Positions 1 to 8,414 of a stretch of 64,000 nucleotides of DNA are shown in pieces. Source of the DNA: Chryseobacterium tagetis (GTDB lineage Bacteria > Bacteroidota > Bacteroidia > Flavobacteriales > Weeksellaceae); assembly GCF_016735585.2 (NCBI RefSeq), contig NZ_JAERSE020000006.1, positions 1 through 64,000 of the forward strand, read 5' to 3'. The translations under genes were made by a program, and so were the position numbers. Under the pieces are notes generated by a model that was not told the origin of the DNA, ran no database searches, and saw only the letters and a list, made by a program, of their open reading frames with translations. Every line of letters begins with the position of its first letter. Within the stretch, counting starts at the first letter, position 1.

Positions 1-78
1 GTTCCCATTCCGAACACAGAAGTTAAGCCCACCAGCGCCGATGGTACTGCGAAAGCGGGAGAGTAGGTCGCCGCCAGT
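1..78 (+). rRNA. rrf: 5S ribosomal RNA, 3' part
   Basis: The window opens inside a 5S rRNA gene. The stretch from the first base through GTAGGTCGCCGCC (64-76) matches the conserved 3' half of bacterial 5S rRNA, including the CCGAAC loop B region and the GGTACTGC segment. The 5' part lies left of the window. The gene is presumably the last of an rrn operon, since a strong terminator follows at once. The exact 3' end is uncertain by a few bases. Confidence 0.93.
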
Positions 79-87
79 TTTTATTTT

Positions 88-126
88 AAAGTCTCATAGA
101 TTAAGTTCTATGAGACTTTTTTTTGT
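88..126 (+). terminator. Terminator of the rRNA operon
   Basis: A perfect stem AAGTCTCATAGA / TCTATGAGACTT with a short loop is followed by a run of T, directly behind the 5S gene. It is a typical intrinsic terminator. Confidence 0.9.
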
Positions 127-442
127 TTATACCCAAAAACACAATCAAAAGCAAAACAAACACAAATCTAGAAACAAATCCAAAACAAGATAAATCTTAG
201 AGGAGGAAAACGAGAAAAGCAAAAGCAATATACCCTAAAACAAATCTAGAAACAAACACAAAAAAACAGAAAAGTCTCGTAAAGAAATGGACAAAACCTT
301 TTTTATTTTTAGGAAGTAACGAGGTAAATATTCATCTTTTATTTTAAAGTAATATAGAAATTAGATTTTTACACTTCATATAAATAAAATTGAGGTAAAT
401 TATTCAGCGCTCTTTTAAGCACGATATTTTATAAATAGTTGC
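127..442. other. Gene-free A-rich spacer behind the rRNA operon
   Basis: No credible coding region lies here. The plus strand is very A-rich in the first half. A 16-nt sequence CAAATCTAGAAACAAA occurs twice (163-178 and 241-256), and a 14-nt sequence TTTTATTTTAAAGT occurs at 79-92 and again at 337-350. No clear terminator for the minus-strand gene that ends at 443 is visible. Confidence 0.6.
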
Positions 443-1489
443 CTATTGGTGAAAGTTTATCTGAGCAGTATAAGTAGCTGCAGGAACAGTTGCCGAAACT
501 CCACCAAGACGGATGGAGATTGGAATACTAGAATAAGATACTTGGGTTACTAGTAATCCTAATGTCCCAGAAAACATCATATCAAAAAAAACGGAATCTG
601 TCTGAAGTATTTCCGGGTAATTAGCACCGTTATTGAAATAAGCATTGCACCCTATACATACACCCGAGATTGTACCTGTGCCTCCATTTCTATTTGCATA
701 CAGATGAAGAGAATTATTCCATATCGTAGGGGTATAATTCATTTTGACTTGAGAAACAATACTGCCTGCTTCCAAGAGAGTAAGGCCCAATAGAACACTA
801 CGAGGAATCGTATAAGTACCTAATGTAATTGGGCTAATAGGATTATTAGTCGTATATGGACTTCCTATATAATCGTTTCCTGCTTCAGTGATAGGGGAGA
901 TAGTAATTGCAGAAGTGCTCCCTGCAACATTCACAGGGATATTTGCAGAAGGAGAAACTCCACTATCAGTAATAGTGTAAGTAACGGTAACTGTATTATT
1001 GGAGGTATTAAGATTAGTGTAGGTATTGGGTACTAGAGAAAGAGTAAGTTGATGGCCATTACCGACACCGTTTCCGGTATAGGATCCTCCTATTCCACTG
1101 ATGATCGTGGTTGGTGTGGTAGAAAGAGTGACCTGTGAAGATGGGGTTCCTAATGTACCTGCTCCACTACCAGAAGCAGCCGCTGCCTGTAATTTTACAT
1201 CAACACCCGGAATGGGCTGATTAATGGAAGCTGTTATGCTTCGTGTACCACCGGAAGCCACCGCCGAAGTATAGTTCAACCATTTGGTTGTATTGTTGGC
1301 AGGATTTGCAAGACGATTCCCTGCTTCAGTAGGCTTTGTAAAATTAAGGGGAATGCTGGTTGCCTGCTCAATATCCATTAATGCAACTTGTGGTAAGGTA
1401 AAGCTGACGGTGTATGTCTGTGCAAAAGTATTACCAGCGCAGAACGTAAGAATAAGTAAAGAAAATAATATTTTAGTATAGGGCGTCAT
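443..1489 (-). CDS. Secreted two-domain pilin/adhesin-like subunit (putative tip)
   Basis: 348 aa with a clear signal peptide (about residues 1-23, cut before QTYTV). Residues 24 to about 178 are a beta-rich domain clearly related to the 190-aa protein encoded at 5128-5700: both share VAL.DIE near the N-terminus, TEAG, WLNY, the TIISGIG.(S)YTG block and a TVTYTI strand at the end. Residues about 190-348 form a second domain, unique to this protein, that contains a CIGC motif (possible disulfide) and ends in a pilin-like strand (ATYTAQINF). It is the last gene of the four-gene locus, 2 nt behind the barrel protein. Gene order and size suggest the large tip or adhesin subunit of a surface fibre; this is inference. 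No named family was recognised. Reading it as an ordinary secreted protein remains possible. Confidence 0.72.
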   Translation of the reverse strand: MTPYTKILFSLLILTFCAGNTFAQTYTVSFTLPQVALMDIEQATSIPLNFTKPTEAGNRLANPANNTTKWLNYTSAVASGGTRSITASINQPIPGVDVKLQAAAASGSGAGTLGTPSSQVTLSTTPTTIISGIGGSYTGNGVGNGHQLTLSLVPNTYTNLNTSNNTVTVTYTITDSGVSPSANIPVNVAGSTSAITISPITEAGNDYIGSPYTTNNPISPITLGTYTIPRSVLLGLTLLEAGSIVSQVKMNYTPTIWNNSLHLYANRNGGTGTISGVCIGCNAYFNNGANYPEILQTDSVFFDMMFSGTLGLLVTQVSYSSIPISIRLGGVSATVPAATYTAQINFHQ

Positions 1490-1491
1490 TT

Positions 1492-4242
1492 TTATTTTTT
1501 TATTTCGTTGTATCCTACTTTTATACCTTCCTGTTGATATTTAATTTCTGTCTGTTGTTTTACAATAGTAAAGACGATATTTTTGGTTTCAGAAGGTTTT
1601 AAAACGAACTGCAATTGGTCTGTTGATATTTTGTACCTTTTATCAAGACCATTTCGATATACTTTCACAGTCCAATTTCCTGGTCGTAAATAAGTAAAGT
1701 CAAATGGTTCTCCTATTATACAGATCTTGCGGTAGGTTTGCTCGCCATTGGTAGCCTCTACGATGACACTATTATTTTTTTTGCTTTCATTTTTAGGCTG
1801 ATAATGGGCAAAAACATACTGACCTTTTTCTTCATTTTCGTTGAACAGTATGCTCCCTTGAATATTGGCAGCAGTAGTCAATCCGAAATTGTAAATATTT
1901 TCTTTATGAATAAGATGCAAAGTTGCCGGGAAATTTGAATAAGGTATATCATTCAACTGGGTAGTGGATTTATCTATTTCAAGAAAATAATCTCCGGGAG
2001 GAACATTTTTAAATACATAGTTTCCTGCTCTATCCGTAATCGTGATATGATTTCCCATAATTAATCGTATTCCGTCTACTTTTTTTACTCCGAGATTGCT
2101 GATGTTTCCGGATAAAGTTGTGTATTCTGCAATCTTTTGTACAGGAACATTCATCCTGAGAGTATAACGTAAAGAAACTATAAAGTCTTTGTTGGAAAGA
2201 TCCCCACGCTGAAAATTATAACGACCGGAGAGATCTATCTCATGATTTCTGAAAAGCTGATGATGGAATAGAGCTTCAAAAAGATTTCTATCTCTAAAAT
2301 AATCTTCAGGCATATAATTATTCTGATAGAATAGGCTGAAATTTGTTTTATCTGACAGTCTGCTAATCACTCGTGCTCCGATATAAGTTTGCTTTTGGTT
2401 TTGCAGCTGATATCTGGAGGTTATCGCATAACTTCCAAACAGGTTAAACGAAGTTCTAAATTTTTCAAAGCCTATGTTGGCTGTATAGAAGGTTGAATTT
2501 CCCGAAAACCCGGTCAGAAAATTGTTGGTATTACCAAACTGTCCTTCAAGGTTAATATTAAATTCTCCTATTTTCTGATTGACGCTTACTCTGAAAAATT
2601 TTTCATCATAATCAAACTGTCTTGGCATAAGACGATCCTGATATTTTTGATAGCCGCTATTGACCATGATGAAGCCTGTTTTTATATAATTGTATTGGGC
2701 ACCATATTGTAAATAACGTCTGTAAGGAGCAGCCAATAACAAAGTATCCCTTTGATAATTTTTAGCATCTTCTATAAAGTTGGCAAAAAGAGTAACCTTT
2801 TTTAAAGGTTTATATTGTATATTCCCGTTAAAAGTACTCGTATTGGAAAAGTACCCGGCAAATTCAGGACTGGCTTTTAAATACATTAGGCTTCCGCTAA
2901 CTTTGTTAAAATTAGCATGAGTTTGAAGCATATAAGCAATTCCTTGCGTTTCATCAGTTTTACTGTAGGTGATCTCCCCGGAAGCATCAAGATTTTTAAG
3001 AAGTTGAAACTTTCCTGCTACATAAGGCAAATGAGTATTGGAATTAAATAAAGTATTAGCAGATGTATAGATATTTTTTTCAGAAAGAGGAGTTTTATAA
3101 AGATAACCGACCGTAATTTCGGATTCCCTTTTTATTTTAAGTTTCGAATAAATATTAAACTCTTCCTTGATATCTCTGAAAAATCTTGGACGGTTGTAGA
3201 AACCACCAATACTGAATTTTTTTAAATCATACCGAACTTCAGCTCCTCGTCCGTATCGTGCGAATTCTGTCAGATAAGAAGCTGAGTACGTTTTATCACC
3301 AAGGTGTACAAACAGATTAGCATCTTTATAATTGATAAAATATTCTTCGTATGGAGTAAAAGCATTGAACTCAATCGGATTTTTAGTGGCGGCATGAAAT
3401 TCTATTTGACTGGTATTTTTATTAGTCACGCTTCCTTTACCATAAATTTCTCCCTGAAAACCATCCTGGTAAACCCCTCTGTTTCGGTTTCCGATAAAAG
3501 AAAGCGACGCTGAAACGGGAAGACGGTAATAAATATCTTCTTCAACAGGTTTTGTTGAAATAATTTTTACACTGCTATAGGCCGTGACCGCCTGATCAGG
3601 ATGAACGGTTGAGCGGGCGGTAAGATTTAAATTTTGATAATCATTCTTACCTAAATTGGGATCTGTATTTTTAATGACTGTAATTACTTTATTAGCTCCC
3701 GGTGGAAGGATCAGAGTATTGACCTGACTTATCAATGAATTGCTGCTTTCCATGGCCAGATATTCTTTTGTATTTCCTGTATTTTTTAGAATAAATGAAG
3801 CTTTGATGACCTGCCCGGCTTTTACATACTCCGGAGATTCTAAAAGACTAATGGAAAGATTCCGGCGCTCGGCAATAATGATTTCTGTTTTTTCTGTAAT
3901 TTTATTTTCAGAGTCTTTTTCAGAAATGTGTAAAGAAATTTCATAGTTCCCGGCAGAAGTCTCCGCGGCAACTCTCAAAGGAACAATATGAATTCTGGTT
4001 TCAAATGCAGAAAGAGTAATTTCGTCTTTTGTAAGAATAGAACTGATAAAAGAGGATGAAGTTTCAACCTCTAAGAGGTAAGTTTTACTTCCGGAAGATG
4101 TATTCTCTATTTTAAAAGAAACAGAGGTAGGGGCTCCCGGTCGTAAACTATCTTTTTTAATAACAATTTCGTGAGATTGTTGTTGAGAAAAAATCAGTGT
4201 CGGGAATAACAGGATGATATATAGGATCCATTTCCTAATCAT
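1492..4242 (-). CDS. Usher-like outer-membrane barrel protein with Ig-like and carboxypeptidase-like domains
   Basis: 916 aa, signal peptide about 1-19 (LIFS/QQQ). Residues about 24-225 look like two Ig-like NEW3-type modules (COG1470-like), rich in N.G.....Y.L motifs. Residues about 230-700 are a long run of alternating aromatic/polar beta strands, as in outer-membrane barrels, starting with a GDKTYSASYLTEFARYGRG segment that recalls the conserved start of usher barrels. After about 700 come carboxypeptidase-regulatory-like beta sandwiches (ITDRAGNYVFKNVPPGDY), comparable in position to the C-terminal domains of FimD/PapC ushers. The start overlaps the chaperone gene's stop by 8 nt, so translation is probably coupled. 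Role inferred: secretion and assembly platform for the two subunits of the locus. A general outer-membrane protein of the COG1470 type is the alternative. Confidence 0.75.
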   Translation of the reverse strand: MIRKWILYIILLFPTLIFSQQQSHEIVIKKDSLRPGAPTSVSFKIENTSSGSKTYLLEVETSSSFISSILTKDEITLSAFETRIHIVPLRVAAETSAGNYEISLHISEKDSENKITEKTEIIIAERRNLSISLLESPEYVKAGQVIKASFILKNTGNTKEYLAMESSNSLISQVNTLILPPGANKVITVIKNTDPNLGKNDYQNLNLTARSTVHPDQAVTAYSSVKIISTKPVEEDIYYRLPVSASLSFIGNRNRGVYQDGFQGEIYGKGSVTNKNTSQIEFHAATKNPIEFNAFTPYEEYFINYKDANLFVHLGDKTYSASYLTEFARYGRGAEVRYDLKKFSIGGFYNRPRFFRDIKEEFNIYSKLKIKRESEITVGYLYKTPLSEKNIYTSANTLFNSNTHLPYVAGKFQLLKNLDASGEITYSKTDETQGIAYMLQTHANFNKVSGSLMYLKASPEFAGYFSNTSTFNGNIQYKPLKKVTLFANFIEDAKNYQRDTLLLAAPYRRYLQYGAQYNYIKTGFIMVNSGYQKYQDRLMPRQFDYDEKFFRVSVNQKIGEFNINLEGQFGNTNNFLTGFSGNSTFYTANIGFEKFRTSFNLFGSYAITSRYQLQNQKQTYIGARVISRLSDKTNFSLFYQNNYMPEDYFRDRNLFEALFHHQLFRNHEIDLSGRYNFQRGDLSNKDFIVSLRYTLRMNVPVQKIAEYTTLSGNISNLGVKKVDGIRLIMGNHITITDRAGNYVFKNVPPGDYFLEIDKSTTQLNDIPYSNFPATLHLIHKENIYNFGLTTAANIQGSILFNENEEKGQYVFAHYQPKNESKKNNSVIVEATNGEQTYRKICIIGEPFDFTYLRPGNWTVKVYRNGLDKRYKISTDQLQFVLKPSETKNIVFTIVKQQTEIKYQQEGIKVGYNEIKK

Positions 4243-5035
4243 TTTTAACTTCTAATTCCACATTAAGAGCAAAAGCATTTTCATCTTCATCGGTTGCTAT
4301 AATCACAGCGTTGTACTTATCAGGAAGAATCTTACTGATATCTATATCGAATGATTTCGAGGTATTGGGAAGCAGTCCCATCTGTAAACTGGAAAATGTG
4401 CCGACTTTTTCTCCTGTTCTGCGATTGTAGATTTCAAGATTGGCAACAGGTTTACAATATACATTTCCGTTATTGGCAATTCCTATTTTTACACTCTTCT
4501 GTTTTCCTGCTTTTTCTACTTTTACACTTTCAAACTTAAGAGAAGGTTTTACATTTTCAGTATTGTAATTTGTAATGACCTGAATGGCATATCGGACAAT
4601 AGATGTAATATTCACTCCCGTAGTCGTATTACTTGGTTTTATATCTTCTACAGGTTCTACGATGATCACACTCCAGTAGCTTCCTGACTGAATAGCTTTA
4701 TCAGGTACGGTAATTTCAAAAGAAACGTCTGTTGTTTCTTTAGCATTCAGAGTTACCAAATTTGTATTTAATTTGATCCAGCTTGTATTTGATTGCTCAT
4801 TAGTATGAGGCGCAGTATAATAGGTGGTTCCATCTGCCTTATAGCTGAAGTCCTGCAGGAAAATTTTTACATTTTGAGGAGCATTTCCTGTATTCTGTAA
4901 AGTAACCTTTCCTTTATACATCTGTCCGTTCTCCACTTTGTACATATGGGTGAGACCATTAAGTACAACAATGCCTGCCTGCAGTGATGCGAACTGTAAA
5001 ATAAAGGCAAGGGAAAATAAAATACGCTTTATCAT
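4235..5035 (-). CDS. PapD/DUF916-like periplasmic chaperone
   Basis: 266 aa. The ATG at 5035 is chosen because it starts a proper signal peptide (MIKRILFSLAF, cut after LQA, residue 20); a longer frame would need a TTG at 5074. The mature protein has two Ig-like domains: about 22-135 (YKGKVTLQNTGNAPQNV, then VSFEITVPDKAIQSGSYW) and about 150-266 (SIVRYAIQV, KIGIANNGNVY, LLPNTSKSFDI, KYNAVIIATD). This is the layout of PapD-type chaperones and of the DUF916/DUF3324 proteins that bind WxL surface proteins in Gram-positives; the sequence looks nearer the latter. It sits between the small subunit and the barrel protein, where a pilus chaperone gene would be expected. The chaperone role is inferred from fold and context. 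Confidence 0.72.
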   Translation of the reverse strand: MIKRILFSLAFILQFASLQAGIVVLNGLTHMYKVENGQMYKGKVTLQNTGNAPQNVKIFLQDFSYKADGTTYYTAPHTNEQSNTSWIKLNTNLVTLNAKETTDVSFEITVPDKAIQSGSYWSVIIVEPVEDIKPSNTTTGVNITSIVRYAIQVITNYNTENVKPSLKFESVKVEKAGKQKSVKIGIANNGNVYCKPVANLEIYNRRTGEKVGTFSSLQMGLLPNTSKSFDIDISKILPDKYNAVIIATDEDENAFALNVELEVKND

Positions 5036-5127
5036 TAAGAATATTTTTGAGAATAAAAAGGCACAGTAAAACAAGAAGAAACTTAGGATAGATTCTTCTC
5101 ATCTTAGTGTTTATATGGTGTTTTTAA

Positions 5128-5700
5128 TTAATTATCTGAAATAGTGTATGTTACGGTTGCTGTAGTCGTTGCTGTAGCAGATAAATCTTGATAATTAACA
5201 CCAGTTGCCGAAACTACTGAATAAGACAAATTGTGACCATTACTTGCTCCGTCACCGGTATATGCACTTCCGATTCCTGAAATTATAGTTTGGGGTGTAG
5301 CGGTTAATGTCAATTGAGAAGCTGGGGTTCCTAATAAACCTCCTCCTGCTCCGGTTGCAGCTGCAGCTGTTACTTTAATGTCTACACCTTGAATTACTGC
5401 ACCTAATTTTACAGAAATAGTACGGGTTACATCTGCAACAGATTTAATAGAAGAATAATTAAGCCAAAGAGTATTATTAGTACTGGCCGGAACTATAGGT
5501 AAACCTGCTTCTGTAGGAGCGGTAAAGCCCATGGTCAGGTTTTTACTTGCAGTTGGTTCTATGTCAACCAATGCTACTTCCGGTATACTTACCGTAATGT
5601 CGTGCGTACTCTGGTTTGTGTCTGATTGTGCTTTTACATTAGCAGAAATTGCCACAAAAGCAAAAGATAATGCTAATAATGCATGATTTGATTGTTTCAT
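5128..5700 (-). CDS. Small secreted pilin-like subunit
   Basis: 190 aa, signal peptide about 1-24 (VKA/QSD). The mature protein of about 165 aa is one beta-rich domain, rich in T, S, A and V, without cysteine, and ends in a TATVTYTISDN strand much like the last strand of archaic (SCPU/CsuA-type) chaperone-usher pilins. It is the single-domain relative of residues 24-178 of the protein at 443-1489. It is the first gene of the locus, with a 92-nt gap to the chaperone gene, as is usual for an abundant major subunit. Major fibre subunit is the inferred role; no named family was recognised. Confidence 0.72.
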   Translation of the reverse strand: MKQSNHALLALSFAFVAISANVKAQSDTNQSTHDITVSIPEVALVDIEPTASKNLTMGFTAPTEAGLPIVPASTNNTLWLNYSSIKSVADVTRTISVKLGAVIQGVDIKVTAAAATGAGGGLLGTPASQLTLTATPQTIISGIGSAYTGDGASNGHNLSYSVVSATGVNYQDLSATATTTATVTYTISDN

Positions 5701-5723
5701 TGTTTTTAGTTTGTTTTCTGAAG

Positions 5724-5750
5724 TGAAGATAAGAAAAATTAATAAAACAA
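5724..5750 (-). promoter_or_regulatory. Possible promoter of the pilus-like locus
   Basis: Read on the minus strand: TTG (5750-5748), 16 nt, TATCTTCA (5731-5724), close to the Bacteroidetes -33/-7 consensus but with one poor base in the -7 box and a short spacer. It lies 23 nt upstream of the first ATG. Confidence 0.4.
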
Positions 5751-5779
5751 CAGTGAAATATTATTTTATTATAAATTTT

Positions 5780-5800
5780 GCAATATTTTAGGAATATTGC
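5780..5800. promoter_or_regulatory. Perfect inverted repeat upstream of the pilus-like locus
   Basis: GCAATATT TTAGG AATATTGC, 8-bp perfect arms with a 5-nt spacer, about 30 nt upstream of the likely -33 box. There is no T-tract behind it on either strand, so an operator is more likely than a terminator. The regulator is unknown and none is encoded next to it. Confidence 0.45.
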
Positions 5801-5896
5801 TACGAATTATGATTGTTCTATTTCCCTTTAATTTTTACAGATAAAATAATTTTCTGCAATAAAAACAAAACTGAATTTTACAATTAACGAAATATT

Positions 5897-7501
5897 TTAA
5901 AATCTACTCAGGATTCCCCAGTGGATTTTGATATCATTAAACTTAAACGGATTTCCAAACTCATTACCATTGGAGAGCTGGAAGCTCATAAGACCGATCG
6001 GAATAAAGAAATTGAACCCGAAACCTACACTGTAGAGCTTAGGTTTCACATTTAAAGATTTATTGTTGAGCTGGCCGTACTGCCCGAAAGCATCAAAGAA
6101 AGCCTGACTTCCTATTAAATACCGGTATTCGAGACTTCCATAATAATAAAAATCGGCGGCGAGGGAATTTTCATTGAATCCCCGCATGGAGTTCCATCCC
6201 CCAAAACGGTACAATTCGTTGGCGGAGAACTCTACCTTAGAATCCATCATGGCACCTTCTGCCTTTATATTAAGAAAATGGTTTCCGTTGATGTGATAAT
6301 TATGTTCCCCGAAAAAATAGAATTGGTTCTGATTGGCTTTAATGTTATCCTTGGTATAGGTCGTCGCCAAAAAGTCGTATCCTGCATTGATTCTTGTTTT
6401 GTATAGGAAAAGATCAATATCAGTAGGTTCTGTCATTTCATACCAAATACCAAGACCCTTTTTATTATAATCTTTACCCTGAACATATAAAGTATCAATG
6501 ATGCTTGATGTTTCAAAAGTGCCTCGAAGACCTATTTTATTTCTGTTATTCATGTGATAGTAAAAAGCCGGAAGCATTTTTACGTTCGCATACGTGGAAT
6601 CCTGTCTGAAGATATTGATTTTCATATTCATCCCGACATTCGAATTAAAAAGATAAGGAATATCTGTCTGAAGATCGAAAGTCTGCCCTTTATCAGGGTT
6701 TCTCTGCCAGTACAGATTCACCGCTTCAAAACCGTTGAACATATTCTTAAAATTCACATTCAGGGTTCCGTTTAAGGTGAATTTATCGGTTTTATCATTT
6801 CCAAAACCGATCACTCCATCAAAAGTATTTGTCTTTTTCTTTTCTAGAAAGAGATAGATCTGTGTGGAATCTTTTGTGAAAAGTGTTTGTGGTTGCCGTT
6901 CCAAAGAGAGAAATGGATGACTCTGGAAGTTTTTGTTGATGGCGATCAGGTTTTTGTCATCATAGGTTTTGCCTTTAAATTCTTTCTCAAGATTTTTCAT
7001 AAACCTTTTGGGAACTTTCACATACCCTTTCATGACAAAACCGTCAATTGTTCTTTTATCATTTTTATTGATCTCAAGATTGACAATCGGATAGCCGTTT
7101 TTCTGCCCTTTATATTTAGCTTTGATCCTGCTGAAAGAGTAGCCTTCATCAATATATACTTTGTTGATGCTTTTCTTGGTAGAATCCAAATTTTTTGTGA
7201 AAAACTCTTTCTTTGATTTTAGTTTGATGGCTAACGAATCAGAAAGATCAATAAATGTTTCATTGAAGTTCTTCCCTTTATCATAAAAGATTTCGGTACT
7301 GTCTCCTTTTACTTTTACTTCTTTCAGTTGAGTCAAAAAATAATTTCCCTGAGCCAGAGAATCTAAAAACTTGACTGCAGAAGTGGAATCTTTTACTTTT
7401 TTTCTAGCATTGGTTTCAGAATCTATAAGCCAATAATGTTTCTTTTGCGCTTGGGTAAAAACGCAAAGAAGAACAAAAAATATGTGTAAAATTGACCTCA
7501 A
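5897..7501 (-). CDS. BamA/TamA-like outer-membrane protein with POTRA-type region
   Basis: 534 aa, signal peptide about 1-18 (TQA/QKK). Residues about 30-220 are charged and mixed alpha/beta, with POTRA-like segments (YIDEGYSFSRIKAKYKG, KRTIDGFVMKGYVKVP). Residues about 225-534 form a 12-16-strand barrel of the surface-antigen (D15/Omp85) type with FGGWNSMRGFNENSL, the family's conserved FGG.....RGF motif, and a terminal phenylalanine (WGILSRF) suited to BAM recognition. It probably helps insert or export proteins at the outer membrane. It is shorter than BamA (which has five POTRAs), so it is not the essential BamA itself. A perfect -7 box (TATTTTTG) lies at 7584-7591 upstream, so it is probably transcribed on its own. 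Confidence 0.8.
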   Translation of the reverse strand: MRSILHIFFVLLCVFTQAQKKHYWLIDSETNARKKVKDSTSAVKFLDSLAQGNYFLTQLKEVKVKGDSTEIFYDKGKNFNETFIDLSDSLAIKLKSKKEFFTKNLDSTKKSINKVYIDEGYSFSRIKAKYKGQKNGYPIVNLEINKNDKRTIDGFVMKGYVKVPKRFMKNLEKEFKGKTYDDKNLIAINKNFQSHPFLSLERQPQTLFTKDSTQIYLFLEKKKTNTFDGVIGFGNDKTDKFTLNGTLNVNFKNMFNGFEAVNLYWQRNPDKGQTFDLQTDIPYLFNSNVGMNMKINIFRQDSTYANVKMLPAFYYHMNNRNKIGLRGTFETSSIIDTLYVQGKDYNKKGLGIWYEMTEPTDIDLFLYKTRINAGYDFLATTYTKDNIKANQNQFYFFGEHNYHINGNHFLNIKAEGAMMDSKVEFSANELYRFGGWNSMRGFNENSLAADFYYYGSLEYRYLIGSQAFFDAFGQYGQLNNKSLNVKPKLYSVGFGFNFFIPIGLMSFQLSNGNEFGNPFKFNDIKIHWGILSRF

Positions 7502-7583
7502 TTTTCTGTGAAATTCTAAACCATTAAGATTTTAAGTTATAAAGAATAATAAGTAGACTTCCTATCAATAAACTTTAAAGGTT

Positions 7584-7591
7584 CAAAAATA
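7584..7591 (-). promoter_or_regulatory. -7 box of the BamA/TamA-like gene
   Basis: TATTTTTG on the minus strand fits TAnnTTTG exactly and lies 82 nt upstream of the ATG at 7501. No good -33 box was found. Confidence 0.4.
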
Positions 7592-7619
7592 TAATTTAAA
7601 ATTGTTAGAATAACTGAAA

Positions 7620-8414
7620 CTAAGCGAGTTTATTATATTTCTTCATTAAATTCTCATAAGTTCCCTGTGGAAGAATCCATTTTAAAGGAACTCCTATTTT
7701 TTGCCCGAATTTACCAAAATAATAATGAGCTTTCCATTTGTCTTTGTTCAAAAGGGCATCGATATATTCTGCGACTTCCAAAGGTTCCGTTCCATCTCCT
7801 ACATGAGAATTCATCAAAGCATAAACTTTATCGAAGACATTTTTATAAGGTTCAGAAACTTTTGTTCTCACACGGTTCTCTGCAATATTGGTTTTGATAT
7901 CTCCTAAATGAAGAGAGCAAACATTAACGTTCCATGGGTAGACTTCATATCTCATGGCTTCCGTCACTTTATCCAAAGCAGATTTCGAAGCAGAGTAAAA
8001 TCCGCGGAAAGGCAATCCCATTTCACTTCCGATACTGGAAATATTGATGATCTGTCCGAATTTATTTTCACGCATTTTAGGCATTACGGCACTCATCATC
8101 TGAACGGCTCCGACTAAGTTCAGGTTGAACAGTTTCAAAATATCTTCTTTTGAAGAATCTTCTACAGCACCTACCATTCCCATTCCGGCATTGTTGATCA
8201 GAACATCGATTCTCGTTTCTTTTGTTACTACCTGTGCAATAGCGTTTTGCACGGCATCATTATCTGTAACATCCGTTGGAATAGAGGTGAAATACTGGCT
8301 TTCGGTATGCTTTCTGCTCAAACCATACACTTTATGGCCTTTCTTTCCGAAATATTCTGCTAACACGAAACCGATTCCTGATGACGTTCCCGTGATGATA
8401 ATAGTTTTTGACAT
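7620..8414 (-). CDS. Short-chain dehydrogenase/reductase
   Basis: 264 aa classical SDR. The NAD(P) glycine motif TGTSSGIG is at residues 8-15, NNAGMGMVG near 79, and the catalytic Ser with YSASK (Tyr-x-x-x-Lys) near 140-160. There is no signal peptide, so it is cytoplasmic. It reduces or oxidises a carbonyl/alcohol substrate that cannot be named from sequence. Its start overlaps the end of the preceding gene by one base, so it is the last gene of the aroA cluster. Confidence 0.9.
   Translation of the reverse strand: MSKTIIITGTSSGIGFVLAEYFGKKGHKVYGLSRKHTESQYFTSIPTDVTDNDAVQNAIAQVVTKETRIDVLINNAGMGMVGAVEDSSKEDILKLFNLNLVGAVQMMSAVMPKMRENKFGQIINISSIGSEMGLPFRGFYSASKSALDKVTEAMRYEVYPWNVNVCSLHLGDIKTNIAENRVRTKVSEPYKNVFDKVYALMNSHVGDGTEPLEVAEYIDALLNKDKWKAHYYFGKFGQKIGVPLKWILPQGTYENLMKKYNKLA

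Noticed and set aside
1492..5700. Pilus-like locus as Bacteroidales type V (Mfa/Fim) pili
   Set aside because: The subunits have plain Sec signal peptides, not lipoprotein signals with Arg-gingipain sites, and a dedicated chaperone and barrel protein are present, which type V pili lack.
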